NCBI RefSeq assembly: GCF_016798325.1
Contig: NZ_JAERVO010000002.1
Span: 620,001 to 684,000, forward strand
Direction: 5' to 3'
Origin: Marinobacter mangrovi
Lineage (GTDB): Bacteria > Pseudomonadota > Gammaproteobacteria > Pseudomonadales > Oleiphilaceae
DNA: 64,000 nucleotides
Shown: positions 54,333-63,824 of the stretch, piece by piece
Layout: each line of letters starts with the position of its first letter
Position numbering within the stretch: position 1 is the first letter of the stretch
Position numbers and translations under genes: made by a program
Notes under the pieces: model-generated
The model's input: the letters and a program-made list of their open reading frames with translations, nothing else
Databases searched by the model: none
Told to the model about the DNA's origin: nothing

Positions 54333-55778
54333 ATGGCTCTCGGTATCAACACTAACGTCGCTTCACTGTCCGCTCAGAACAACCTGAACAAATCCCAGTC
54401 TCTGTCGGATCAGGCTCTGGAGCGTCTGTCTTCTGGTCTTCGCATCAACTCCGCCAAGGACGATGCCGCGGGCCTGGCCATTTCCTCTCGTTTCGACGCG
54501 CAGATCCGCGGTCTGAACGTTGCCCAGCGCAACGCCAACGACGGCATCTCCCTGGCACAGACCGCTGAAGGCGCCCTGGGCCAGGCTGGCGACCTGCTGC
54601 AGCGTATTCGTGAGCTGTCTGTACAGTCTGCCAACGACACCAACTCCTCCACCGACCGCAAGTCGCTGCAGGCTGAGGTGACCCAGCTGCAGGCCGAGCT
54701 GAACCGTGTTGCTGACACCACCAACTTCAACGGCCGTACGCTGCTGAACGGTGATTTCACCAACTCCCAGTTCCAGGTCGGTGCGAACGCCAACCAGACC
54801 ATCAACGTGTCTCTGGGCAGTGCTCGCGCAACTGACATTGGTAACTACACGGCTGATACCAGCAACGGTACGCTGACCGGCAACCTGACTGCGGCGGCGG
54901 CTGCTGATCCGGGCGGCAACAACGTTACTGCTGGCAATATCACAGTGTCTGGCAACGGTGCGACCGAAAAAGCAGAATTTGCCGACGACGCAACTGCGAA
55001 AGATATCGCTGCTTCAGTGAATGAGCTGACCTCAAAAACGGGTGTTAGCGCCGATGCATATACTGAAGCAACTATCTCTAACCTGACAGCAGGTACGGTT
55101 TCTTTCGATCTCAAGGGCGAAAACAGCACTGCAGTGACTATCTCTGCAACGGTTGAGTCTGGCGACAACAGCGCACTGGTTACGGCCATCAACGATGCGT
55201 CTGCAACGACAGGTATTACCGCGAGCCTTGACGATTCTGGCAACGTATTGCTTGAAAGTGACGCTGGCGACGACATCGTCATCGCAGATTCGTCTGCCAA
55301 CGTTACGGTGACTTCTGCCGATGGTTCGACGGCTGATCTGGTTGCTGGCGGCAACGACAGCACCCGCGTTACTGGTGAAGTTGATTTCAGCTCCAGCTCT
55401 GCCTTTAGCATTGTCGGCAACGCTGATGAAGTTGTAAGCAGCACCGCCGAAAGTGGCCAGCTCCAAAGCGTCGCCGCAATCGACATCACCACGGCTGACG
55501 GTGCGAACGCTGCGATCGACACCATCGACGCTGCACTGACCTCCATCAACAGCCAGCGCGCTGACCTGGGTGCGATTCAGAACCGCTTCACATCGACCAT
55601 CGATGCGATTGCGACCACTTCTGAAAACCTGTCCGCTGCGCAAAGCCGGATCCTGGACGCGGACTTCGCCGCTGAAACTGCGAAGCTGTCCAAGTCCCAG
55701 GTCCTCCAGCAGGCTGGTATCTCTGTCCTGGCGCAGGCTAACGCCCGCCCGCAGCAGGTCCTGTCCCTCCTGCAGTAA
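54333..55778 (+). CDS. fliC: flagellin (flagellin 2)
   Basis: 481 residues starting [20 protein letters not shown] at the ATG 54333, with AGGAG just upstream; the frame upstream of this ATG is not coding. D0/D1 helices at both ends ([59 protein letters not shown]) are well conserved. The middle is rich in Ala, Thr, Ser and Asp and shares a TAGTVSFDL-type IN motif with flagellin 1. It heads the cluster flagellin-flaG-fliD-fliS and has a sigma-28-like promoter. It is probably the main late-class filament protein. Confidence 0.97.
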   Translation: MALGINTNVASLSAQNNLNKSQSLSDQALERLSSGLRINSAKDDAAGLAISSRFDAQIRGLNVAQRNANDGISLAQTAEGALGQAGDLLQRIRELSVQSANDTNSSTDRKSLQAEVTQLQAELNRVADTTNFNGRTLLNGDFTNSQFQVGANANQTINVSLGSARATDIGNYTADTSNGTLTGNLTAAAAADPGGNNVTAGNITVSGNGATEKAEFADDATAKDIAASVNELTSKTGVSADAYTEATISNLTAGTVSFDLKGENSTAVTISATVESGDNSALVTAINDASATTGITASLDDSGNVLLESDAGDDIVIADSSANVTVTSADGSTADLVAGGNDSTRVTGEVDFSSSSAFSIVGNADEVVSSTAESGQLQSVAAIDITTADGANAAIDTIDAALTSINSQRADLGAIQNRFTSTIDAIATTSENLSAAQSRILDADFAAETAKLSKSQVLQQAGISVLAQANARPQQVLSLLQ

Positions 55779-55796
55779 CAGGGATAGCACGGTAAC

Positions 55797-55822
55797 GGCC
55801 GGTCCCCTCGGGGGCCGGCTTT
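55797..55822 (+). terminator. terminator after flagellin 2
   Basis: GCCGGTCCCC (55798-55807) pairs with GGGGGCCGGC (55810-55819; one T-G) and is followed by TTT. The T-run is short, so partial read-through into flaG is likely. Confidence 0.65.
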
Positions 55823-55850
55823 ACGCCGTATGAGGATAGCGAGGTGAGCT

Positions 55851-56276
55851 ATGACTGACGTAAACCTGAACAGCCCGGATTTGAAGCTGGTTCGCTCCAG
55901 TGAACAAGCTCCGGCTCGGGCGTCTGCGTCACCTCAGGCAGAAGGAAGCAAGCCTTCCGCTCGAGCCAAGGATACTTCCAACGTTGTGTCGCTTGACCAG
56001 TCGCAGCAGCCTACAAAAGTGCAGCGGATGGAAAAGCAGGAGGAAGCCCAGAGGGAATCTCTTGATCAAGCCGTTTCCCGCCTCAACGATTTTGTCCAGA
56101 CGGTACAGCGAGACCTGCAGTTTGAGGTCGACAATGACTCCGGCAAGACGATCGTGCGCGTGGTGGATCAGCAAACGGAAAAAGTGATTCGGCAGATTCC
56201 GGATGATGTGGCTTTGAGGTTGGCCGAAAATTTGCAGCAGGATGAACCGCTGACGTTATTCAATATCGAAGTGTAG
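55851..56276 (+). CDS. flaG: FlaG family protein
   Basis: A 141-residue hydrophilic protein with a disordered, Ser/Ala/Gln-rich first half. The FlaG domain covers about 75-141 (RLNDFVQTVQRDLQFEVDND, KTIVRVVDQQTEKVIRQIPD), as in pseudomonad and Vibrio flagellar clusters, where flaG lies between flagellin and fliD and affects filament length. The position here is the same. It probably shares the flagellin 2 transcript through a leaky terminator. Confidence 0.9.
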   Translation: MTDVNLNSPDLKLVRSSEQAPARASASPQAEGSKPSARAKDTSNVVSLDQSQQPTKVQRMEKQEEAQRESLDQAVSRLNDFVQTVQRDLQFEVDNDSGKTIVRVVDQQTEKVIRQIPDDVALRLAENLQQDEPLTLFNIEV

Positions 56277-56607
56277 GCGCTTGCCGCCTCTCAATCCGGT
56301 CACGAGTAACGGAATTTCAGCACCGCCGCCTTCGCGAGAAGCCGGCGGTGTTCTGCGTTAAGGGCGCTTTGCTGAAGATCGTGAATAATCCTGTGGCGTC
56401 AATAGGTTGGGGCGAGTGGGAACCACGAGAGCCGACCAAGAGTGCGGCCCGAGGGCCAGACGGTCTATCCTGGTTACCGACGGTCCTGGATGCCGGGTCT
56501 CGGATACATGTTGTTACAAATTGGCGGTCGTAACTGGCAAAGTTTTGCCGCTTCTGGCCGATAAGCGTACAAATGGATAAGGCAGCCTTCTTGGGGAGGC
56601 GATCGAT
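56277..56607 (+). promoter_or_regulatory. flaG-fliD gap with hairpin and a near-perfect sigma-28 promoter
   Basis: A hairpin (CACCGCCG 56321-56328 with CGGCGGTG 56343-56350) probably ends the flaG message. Further on, CAAAGTTT (56538-56545), an 11-bp spacer and GCCGATAA (56557-56564) match the FliA consensus at 15 of 16 positions. This places fliD-fliS under late flagellar control. A 61-codon frame at 56348 has no support. Confidence 0.85.
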
Positions 56608-58587
56608 ATGGCTAACATTTCTTCATTGGGGATTGGTTCCGGCGTTCTGACGTCTGATCTGGTGGACCAGCTGGTAGAAGCCGAGCAGAAGCCGACGGCA
56701 AACCGGTTGGACAGCAAGGAAAAGGAAACCGAGGCCCTGATATCCGCTTACGGGACCCTGCGCAGCGCTATCACGGAACTGCGGCTGCCCATGCGCCAGC
56801 TGAGTTCGGTCGAGAATCTGAAAGCCTTTTCCGCAACGTCATCCAGTGAGGATGTCGAAGTTTCTGTGGACAGCGCATCCGCCAGCCGCGGCAACTACAC
56901 CATCCAGGTCGACAGTCTGGCGCAGGCCCAGTCTCTGGCATCCGGCACGTTCGAAGATAAGGACGGCACCGCTATCGGCACGGGTCGGATTAGCCTGAGT
57001 GTGGGCGGCGAAGTCAAAAACATCGATATCGACAGCTCGAACAACACTCTGCAGGGCATCGCCGATGCCATCAATGATGCGGATATTGGCGCCAGCGCCG
57101 GGGTGATCGATACGGGTAATGGCTATCGTCTGGTGTTGTCTTCAGATGAAACCGGCACCGACAACGCCATCCGTATTTCGGTCAACGATGGCGACGGCAA
57201 CAACACTGACGGTTCCGGGCTGTCGCAGTTCGTCTTCAATGACACCACCCAGAACCTGACCGAGACCGTGGCCGCGCAAGATGCGGTCGTTCAGGTCAAC
57301 GGCATTACCATCACTCGGTCCTCCAACACCATCGAAAACGTGGTCGACGGGCTTACGTTTGATGTGAAGGCGGAAGGTGCCACCTCAACGGTCAAGGTTA
57401 CCCAGGACACCGGGGCCGTGGCCGATCGGGTTCAGTCTTTCGTCGACAAGTTCAACGCGCTGCAGCAAACCATTCAGGGGCTGGCCGGCTACAATGCCGA
57501 AACCCAGCAGGGCGGCCTGCTGTCCGGCGATGCCACCGTTCGCAATATCCAGAATCAGCTGCGCAACATGCTGACGGGCGTCGTCCCCGGTCTCGAGGAT
57601 GCCGGCGTACGCTCTCTTGCCGATGTGGGGATCACCACAGACTACAAGACCGGGCAGCTGAGCTTTGATGCCAGCAAGTTCCAGACGCAGCTTGAGAAAT
57701 ACCCGGATGACGTTGCCGCTTTGTTCGGCGAACAGGGGCGGGCGTCCGATTCCCAGGTGGAGTTCATCAGCAGCAACGTGAATACCGAGCCTGGTGAATA
57801 CAGTATCAACGTGACCCAGGCGGCGACGCAGGGTGCACTGACGGGCGCAAACGCCGGCACGGGCTCCGTCACGATCGATGGCAACAATGACAACCTGTCG
57901 TTCAAGATTGACGGGTCCACCTCAGTCAGCATCCAGCTGACCGCAGGTACCTATACCCGCGACGAGCTGGCCGCTGAAATCCAGTCCCAGCTCAACAGCA
58001 GCGGCAGCCTGAGTGCGTCCGGCAAGAAAGTCCAGGTTGAGTTCGATTCGACCAGTGGCGCACTGAGCTTCAAATCCGGCGCTTATGGCAGCGATTCGAA
58101 CGTCAGCATCACCTCGGTGGATACCAACAGTGCCGCAGACCTGGGGTTGTCCGTTGCCACGGGCACGGCCGGAAAAGATGTGGCCGGCACGATCAATGGT
58201 CAGCGGGCCTCCGGTGAAGGGCAGATTCTCTACGTCGAGGGAACGTCCCAGGCGGCGGGCATGCAGGTGCGCATCACCGGCGATGCTACCGGCAATCGTG
58301 GAACCATTACCTACATTGAGGGGCTGGGGGAGCGGACCGTCAATATGGTGACGGACATGCTCAGCGCCGATGGTGCGCTTGAAGCGCGTACCGATAGCCT
58401 GCAGGACACGCTGGATGATATCGCAGATGATCGCGAGCGACTGCAGACCCGCATCGACGCGTACCGGGAGCGCCTGGTGTCGCAGTTCAGTGCGGCCGAC
58501 TCCCTGATTTCGCAGCTCAATAGCACCAAAGACTACGTCACCCAGCAGCTGGCGGCTCTGGCTCCAAACAGCAATAATAACAACTAA
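56608..58587 (+). CDS. fliD: flagellar filament cap protein FliD
   Basis: The cap at the filament tip that assembles flagellin. 659 residues, well above the 450-480 of E. coli or P. aeruginosa. The N-terminus (GSGVLTSDLVDQLVEAEQKP) and the C-terminal coiled coil (RERLVSQFSAADSLISQLNST) are typical. The middle holds the FliD_C domain with VDKFNALQQTIQGLAGYNAE. An insertion of about 170 residues (roughly 385-560) carries flagellin-IN-like repeats and SINVTQAATQG. GGAGG is 8 bases before the ATG, behind a sigma-28-like promoter. fliS follows after 33 bases. Confidence 0.95.
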   Translation: MANISSLGIGSGVLTSDLVDQLVEAEQKPTANRLDSKEKETEALISAYGTLRSAITELRLPMRQLSSVENLKAFSATSSSEDVEVSVDSASASRGNYTIQVDSLAQAQSLASGTFEDKDGTAIGTGRISLSVGGEVKNIDIDSSNNTLQGIADAINDADIGASAGVIDTGNGYRLVLSSDETGTDNAIRISVNDGDGNNTDGSGLSQFVFNDTTQNLTETVAAQDAVVQVNGITITRSSNTIENVVDGLTFDVKAEGATSTVKVTQDTGAVADRVQSFVDKFNALQQTIQGLAGYNAETQQGGLLSGDATVRNIQNQLRNMLTGVVPGLEDAGVRSLADVGITTDYKTGQLSFDASKFQTQLEKYPDDVAALFGEQGRASDSQVEFISSNVNTEPGEYSINVTQAATQGALTGANAGTGSVTIDGNNDNLSFKIDGSTSVSIQLTAGTYTRDELAAEIQSQLNSSGSLSASGKKVQVEFDSTSGALSFKSGAYGSDSNVSITSVDTNSAADLGLSVATGTAGKDVAGTINGQRASGEGQILYVEGTSQAAGMQVRITGDATGNRGTITYIEGLGERTVNMVTDMLSADGALEARTDSLQDTLDDIADDRERLQTRIDAYRERLVSQFSAADSLISQLNSTKDYVTQQLAALAPNSNNNN

Positions 58588-58620
58588 CCCGTTGTTACGA
58601 AGGCAATCAAGAGGTTGATT

Positions 58621-59022
58621 ATGAACGGTTTACAGGCATATCAGCGGGTCAATACCCAGACCAGCATCACCGATGCCGACCCGCACAAATTGATTCAGCT
58701 GTTGTATAACGGCGCTCTGGAACGGATCAATATGGCCAAGGCGCGTATGCAGGCCAAGGATTACGAAGGTAAAGGTCGCCTGATCAGCAAAGCCATCGAG
58801 ATTGTCGGTGGTCTGCGCAGCTTCCTGGACTTTGAAAAAGGCGGTGAGCTGGCGCGTCATCTGGAAGGGCTGTACGACTACATCGAGCGCACGCTGTTTG
58901 AGGCCAATCGCCAAAACGATGTCGCCAAACTGGATGAAGTGTCTGACTTGCTGCGTCAGGTCAAGGAAGGTTGGGACGGAATCCGCGAAGAGGTCATGTC
59001 TGACCAGCAGGCCGTCGGCTAA
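58621..59022 (+). CDS. fliS: flagellin export chaperone FliS
   Basis: 133 residues, all helical, with the signature YQRVNTQTSITDADPHKLIQLLYNGAL (split here: YQRVNTQTSITDADP then HKLIQLLYNGAL). FliS binds the flagellin C-terminus in the cytoplasm and delivers it for export. The ATG at 58621 has AAGAGG 7 bases upstream; an in-frame TTG two codons earlier is not used. It completes flagellin-flaG-fliD-fliS. No fliT is visible downstream. Confidence 0.96.
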   Translation: MNGLQAYQRVNTQTSITDADPHKLIQLLYNGALERINMAKARMQAKDYEGKGRLISKAIEIVGGLRSFLDFEKGGELARHLEGLYDYIERTLFEANRQNDVAKLDEVSDLLRQVKEGWDGIREEVMSDQQAVG

Positions 59023-59136
59023 CCGATAGCCGATGTTGTGCTGACAGCCGCGGGGCACCAATGGTCGAATAGGGGCTGATTGTCATAGCCGGTAAGCTGG
59101 TGCCAAGCTGGTTCGTTTGAGCGGTTGTCCTGCCAC

Positions 59137-59904
59137 ATGAAGCCCATTGTTCGGCATCCGGTTGCCGTAGTTCTGCTGACCTTTCTGGTGCTGGCTCTCG
59201 ACGCGGCCCACGCCAAAGAGCCCCACAGGGGGGACGATTACCCGGAACCTGCCATTTTTGTCATTCCCGAAGTCTGGCCCTGGGGTTATGAAGGTCGTTA
59301 TGGCCAGCCGGACGGCACGTTGGTGGCTTTTGCTCATCGTCTTGTTGCCGTCGCCAACCTCCCGATCACCTATGAATTAAGGCCACATCGTCGCGCCATC
59401 AGCGAATTGCTGGAAGGCACTGCGGATTTTGTGGTGCTGTTTGAAAGCCCGGCTCTGGATAAAGCCGCCATCAACCTCGGCACGGTTGTGACCACGCAGG
59501 TGATGCTGACCGCGCTTGCGGACAGCGACTTTGAACTTTCTCTTGATGGATTGGCGGGCAAACCGGTCGCGTTCGTTAACGGTACCTATTACGGTGAGGT
59601 CTTCGAGCAGGCGAAGACAATCCAAAAGTTTCCGGTGCGGGACATTTTTCAGGCTATTGAGATGCTGAAGCTGGGGCGTGTCAGCGCCATCCTGTGCAGT
59701 GATCAGGCCCTCTATCACACCATGCGATCCCTCGAACTTTCATGGAATCAGTTTCGCACTGCCGTGTTTCGCAAAGGGCAGCGGGGCATCCTGTACATGT
59801 CGAAAAAAGCACGCTACCCGCAACTGCGAGAACCTATTCAGGCTGCCCTGCGGCAGCTTGAACGGGACGGCGACCTCGCCGATATCTTCCAGTTATCACA
59901 CTGA
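59137..59904 (+). CDS. periplasmic solute-binding-like protein (SBP_bac_3 type)
   Basis: 255 residues with a signal peptide (hydrophobic core PVAVVLLTFLVLALDAAHA, cleavage near residue 26) and a family 3 solute-binding fold. YELRPHRRAISELLEGTADF and a late ARYPQLREPIQAALRQLERDGDLADIF are typical. No ABC permease or ATPase gene is adjacent, so it may be an orphan binding protein or feed a distant transporter or sensor. The ATG at 59137 is used because it starts the signal peptide. It is convergent with the deacetylase-like gene (3-base gap). Confidence 0.8.
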   Translation: MKPIVRHPVAVVLLTFLVLALDAAHAKEPHRGDDYPEPAIFVIPEVWPWGYEGRYGQPDGTLVAFAHRLVAVANLPITYELRPHRRAISELLEGTADFVVLFESPALDKAAINLGTVVTTQVMLTALADSDFELSLDGLAGKPVAFVNGTYYGEVFEQAKTIQKFPVRDIFQAIEMLKLGRVSAILCSDQALYHTMRSLELSWNQFRTAVFRKGQRGILYMSKKARYPQLREPIQAALRQLERDGDLADIFQLSH

Positions 59905-59907
59905 CGA

Positions 59908-60837
59908 TCAGTCCTCGATCGCCACCAGGCCTTCCAGGTGAGCCGTGACGCCCTCGGCGAGCGCTTTCAGGTGATATCCCCCTTCGAGCGTCGACACGAC
60001 ACGGTTATCCGAGTAATCCCGGGCAATCGACGTAATCAGGTCGGTCAGCCAGCGGTAGTCCGCGGCTTCCAGTTGCAGTTCGGCCAACGGGTCCGACTTG
60101 TGGGCATCGAATCCAGCGGAAACCAGCACCAGTTGCGGTTTGAATTCTTCCAGGCGATGCAGCCAGGCTTCTTCGACGATTCGTCGATAGTCTGTGCCGG
60201 ACGTGCCAGCGGCAATCGGCGTATTGATGATGTTTTCCGGCAACCGGTAGACATGGGAGTGAGGATAGAAGGGATGCTGGAAGCTTGAGCACATGAGCAC
60301 CCGCTCATCGCCCTGGACGATATCGACTGTGCCGTTGCCCTGATGCACGTCGAAGTCGATGATTGCGACACGCTCCAGGCCGTGGAAATTCAGGGCGTGC
60401 CGGGCGGCCAGGGCGATGTTGTTGTAGAAACAGAAGCCCATCGATTTACCGCGCTCGGCGTGGTGACCCGGCGGACGTGCCGCGACAAAGGCATTGGTGG
60501 CCTGGCCAGACAGCACCATATCAACCGCCTCCACATTGGCGCCGGCGGCCAGGCGCGCGGCACGCAGCGTGTGAGGCATCATCGCCGTATCGGGATCGGT
60601 GAACACGCGACCCCGGGTGGGCTGCATCATGTCCAGCTGACTGAGGTAGGTTTCCGGATGGACCTGCAGGAGCTGGTCCCGGGTAATTTCCTCGGGCCGC
60701 ACCCAGTCCAGTTGCTGCTCCAGCTCGGTGTCCGCCAGGTAGCTGATGATGGCATTGAGCCGTTCCGGTGACTCGGGGTGCTCCGGCCCCATGTCATGCT
60801 TCAGGAAGTCGTCGTGGTAGAAGAACGCAGTTGTCAT
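59908..60837 (-). CDS. histone-deacetylase-family zinc hydrolase
   Basis: 309 residues of the HDAC/acetylpolyamine amidohydrolase fold. The His dyad is H125-H126 in RPPGHHAERG. Zinc ligands are D163 and H165 in IIDFDVHQGNGT and D244 in SAGFDAHKSDPLA, and the transition-state Tyr is Y288 in LEGGYH. Start 60837 begins the family N-terminus MTTAFFYHDDFLKHDMGPEH. The frame stays open for another 760 codons upstream, but those are antisense to pat. Bacterial members deacetylate polyamines, acetoin-related compounds or proteins; the substrate here is unknown. It is divergent from a protein acetyltransferase gene, which makes a protein-deacetylase role worth testing. Confidence 0.92.
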   Translation of the reverse strand: MTTAFFYHDDFLKHDMGPEHPESPERLNAIISYLADTELEQQLDWVRPEEITRDQLLQVHPETYLSQLDMMQPTRGRVFTDPDTAMMPHTLRAARLAAGANVEAVDMVLSGQATNAFVAARPPGHHAERGKSMGFCFYNNIALAARHALNFHGLERVAIIDFDVHQGNGTVDIVQGDERVLMCSSFQHPFYPHSHVYRLPENIINTPIAAGTSGTDYRRIVEEAWLHRLEEFKPQLVLVSAGFDAHKSDPLAELQLEAADYRWLTDLITSIARDYSDNRVVSTLEGGYHLKALAEGVTAHLEGLVAIED

Positions 60838-61062
60838 TATTGGTCCCGTATTACCGGTGCGCTGTGGCATCTCTTTTTGCCATGGTATCAGGGATGGCAG
60901 GGTCTCGCTTTGCTTCTTTGGTGGGTTTTCATACCGTCCTTGCGGGGCCGGATAGGTGCGACAACAAGTCATTTCAAATGGTAAAAGTTTCGTTTTTAAA
61001 TCCACCCCGGACCGCCTAACATGAGAGGCAGATTGGAGTACGGCTGACGCGGGGGCGACGAC

Positions 61063-63798
61063 TTGAGCACACGGTATCTGGAAAGCCTGTTCAATCCGGA
61101 ATCGATTGTGATTGCCGGTGCATCGGAGCGGGCGGAAAACCTGGGCGGGATGGTGCTGCGGAACCTGATGGCCGGCGGTTTTCCGGGCCAGTTGCTGGTG
61201 ATCAACCGCAACGAGTACCAGAACGTCCACGGCGTGCCCTGTGTGCCAAAAGTGTCGCGCATGCCCATGAAACCGGATCTGGCGATCGTCTGCACGCCGC
61301 CGGACACGGTGCCCAAGATGATTCGCCAGTTGGGCGAGGCCGGTGTCCGCACGGCGATTGTGATGACCGGCGGGATGTCCCGGGCCCACAGCAAGACCGG
61401 TCAGCCGCTGATGTACTCGGTCCGCGACGCGGCGCGCGAAGCCGGTATTCGGGTGCTCGGACCGAACACGATCGGTCTGATGGTGCCGTTCCGCAGCCTG
61501 AACGCCACCTACGCCCATATGGGGGCGATTCCAGGAAAGGTTGCGTTTGTGGGGCAGTCGGGCACCGTGGCCAGCTCCATCATCGACTGGGCGTTCGCTC
61601 GAGGCGTGGGCTTCTCGCACTTCCTGACCCTGGGTGATGGCATGGACATCGGTCACGACGACCTGATCGATTACCTCGCACAGGACACCCGCTGTCGCGC
61701 CATCCTCCTGCACATTGAAAGCATTCCCAATCCTCGACGGTTTATCTCGGCGGTTCGAGTTGCCTCCCGCACCAAGCCGGTCATTGCTGTAAAGAGCGGA
61801 CGGGTGCCGGAATCCGAGTGGATGCCGGTGCAACGTCCGGTGGGTGTGACCCGAACGGACCCGATCTATGATGCCGTCCTGCGCCGCGCCGGTGTGTTGC
61901 GGGTGGACGGTCTCAGCCAGATGTTCGACGCCCTGGAAACCCTGACCCGCATGCGCCCGGTGCGCCGGGAAGAGCTGGTGATCATGGCCAACGGGGTCGG
62001 GCCGGGCGTGTTGGCGGTGGATCGGCTGGCGGGGCTCGATGGCGATTTGGCCACCCTGTCGAACGAAACCGTCGAGTCGCTGGCCAAACACCTGCCGTCC
62101 TACTGGACCCGCAAGAACCCCATCGACCTGAACTACGATGCGTCGCCGGAACTCTACGCCGAGGCGATCCGGATCCTGGCCAAGGATCCCAACGTCAGTA
62201 ACGTGCTGGTGATGTACGCCCCGAGTCTGACGGAAGACAGTCTGCAGATTGCCGATGCGGTGGTTCAGGCCAGCAAGGGTACCCGCTTGAACATCTTCAC
62301 CTGCTGGCTGGGCCAGAGTACGGTACTGGAGGCGCGGGACGAGTTCTATCGGGCCGGTATTCCGTCGTTCTTTTCGCCGGAAAAAGCCGTTAACGCCTTC
62401 ATGCAGCACGTTCATCATCAGCGGGTCCAGCGGCTGCTGCGGGAAACGCCGGAGTCCTTCACCGATCACTTCGCCGACAGCTCCGTGGCCCGCAAGTTGG
62501 TCATGAAAGCGCACCGTTCCGGGCGCAATCACCTGTCCAACAGCGAGGCGAGGGCGGTCATCCGCGACTACGGGATCCGCGCGGTGGATACGGTCTACTG
62601 CGATGATGTAGAAGGTGTGGTGGAGAGTTTCCAGGTCGAACGCCGCCCCATTGACGTCACCCTGATTCATGAGCGCGGCTGTCACCCGTTTATGGAAGAG
62701 CAGACCGGTCGCGGACGCTACAAATCGACGATTCAGGGGCTCAATAGTGAGTCGGCGATCATCGAATCCTGTCAGGTCCTGATGGACGAGTACCGAGCGC
62801 ACTTCCCGCGCAGTGGTTTCCTCGGATTTGCCGTGCAGCGCACCTACCAGCACCTGGGCGGTATCGCCTTCAGCGTGGGCATTACCCGGGATCCGGTGTT
62901 CGGCCCATTGGTGGTCTGTGGTGCGGCCGGCGCCAGTGTCAACGTGATGACCGATCGCCAGATCGCATTGCCGCCCCTGAATATGGTGCTGGCCAAAGAG
63001 CTGCTGCGGCGAACCTATATGTATCGCCTGTTGCGCGAATACAGCCTGCAGCCGGAAGAGGACATCCGGGCGATCTGCGAGACCCTGGTGACCCTGTCCC
63101 AGATCGTGATCGATATTCCGCACATCCGCGGGCTGGAAATCCTGCCATTGTTATTTGATCGCAACGGTGCCGTGGCGGTGGACGTGGCCATCGACCTGGC
63201 TGAAGAGCCGGGGCGTCCGATTATCCAGCCCTATCCTCGGGAGCTGGAAGAGTGGGTGGTTTTGCCAAAATCCGGGCGTAAGGTGATCGTGCGGCCGGTA
63301 CTGGCTGAGGACGAGCCCGCGCATCTGGAATTCCATCATCACCAGTCACCGGAATCGATCCGCTACCGGTTTTTCCAGTACCGCAAGCATTTCTCCCACG
63401 AAGACGTGGCCCAGATGGTCCAGATCGACTATGACCGTGAAATGGTGTTTATCGCCAACGCCGAACGGGAGGATGGCAACGGCGAGGAAACCCTGGGCAC
63501 CGTGCGCGTCTGGACCGACGCCGACAACCTCCAGTGCGAATTCGCCGTCATGGTCCGGGATGACATGAAAGGCGAGGGCCTGGGCTACATCCTCATGCGC
63601 AAGATGATCGACTACTGCCGCGCCCGCGGCACCGTGGAAATGATCGGCAACGTCTTGCCGGACAACCACCCCATGCTCAACCTGGCGCGCCATCTCGGCT
63701 TCGAGATCACCTACAACATGGAAGAAGACGTCATGGACCTGCGCCTGCCGCTCAATGAGCCGGAAACGGATTGGCAAAGGGAGAGGTTGCGAGGGTAA
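61063..63798 (+). CDS. pat: Pat/YfiQ-type protein lysine acetyltransferase
   Basis: 911 residues. An NDP-forming acyl-CoA synthetase-like region (about 1-690: CoA-binding IVIAGASERAENLGGMVLRN, ligase-CoA and ATP-grasp parts) is fused to a C-terminal GNAT domain (about 740-890). The acetyl-CoA loop is KGEGLGYILMRK. At the site of the synthetase phosphohistidine (usually SHTGS) the sequence reads PVGVTRTD, so the synthetase part is probably non-catalytic, as in Pat. The enzyme acetylates lysines in proteins such as acetyl-CoA synthetase. The start is TTG at 61063; an upstream in-frame ATG is cut off by a stop codon. It is divergent from the HDAC-like gene. Confidence 0.92.
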   Translation: MSTRYLESLFNPESIVIAGASERAENLGGMVLRNLMAGGFPGQLLVINRNEYQNVHGVPCVPKVSRMPMKPDLAIVCTPPDTVPKMIRQLGEAGVRTAIVMTGGMSRAHSKTGQPLMYSVRDAAREAGIRVLGPNTIGLMVPFRSLNATYAHMGAIPGKVAFVGQSGTVASSIIDWAFARGVGFSHFLTLGDGMDIGHDDLIDYLAQDTRCRAILLHIESIPNPRRFISAVRVASRTKPVIAVKSGRVPESEWMPVQRPVGVTRTDPIYDAVLRRAGVLRVDGLSQMFDALETLTRMRPVRREELVIMANGVGPGVLAVDRLAGLDGDLATLSNETVESLAKHLPSYWTRKNPIDLNYDASPELYAEAIRILAKDPNVSNVLVMYAPSLTEDSLQIADAVVQASKGTRLNIFTCWLGQSTVLEARDEFYRAGIPSFFSPEKAVNAFMQHVHHQRVQRLLRETPESFTDHFADSSVARKLVMKAHRSGRNHLSNSEARAVIRDYGIRAVDTVYCDDVEGVVESFQVERRPIDVTLIHERGCHPFMEEQTGRGRYKSTIQGLNSESAIIESCQVLMDEYRAHFPRSGFLGFAVQRTYQHLGGIAFSVGITRDPVFGPLVVCGAAGASVNVMTDRQIALPPLNMVLAKELLRRTYMYRLLREYSLQPEEDIRAICETLVTLSQIVIDIPHIRGLEILPLLFDRNGAVAVDVAIDLAEEPGRPIIQPYPRELEEWVVLPKSGRKVIVRPVLAEDEPAHLEFHHHQSPESIRYRFFQYRKHFSHEDVAQMVQIDYDREMVFIANAEREDGNGEETLGTVRVWTDADNLQCEFAVMVRDDMKGEGLGYILMRKMIDYCRARGTVEMIGNVLPDNHPMLNLARHLGFEITYNMEEDVMDLRLPLNEPETDWQRERLRG

Positions 63799-63824
63799 CG
63801 TTTTTGCCCAGCATAAGCTTAAAA

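Noticed and set aside
60838-63123. 760-codon open extension upstream of the HDAC-like gene on the minus strand
   Set aside because: It is antisense to pat, whose family match is clear over its whole length. High third-position GC keeps the opposite frame open, and the HDAC family starts at 60837.
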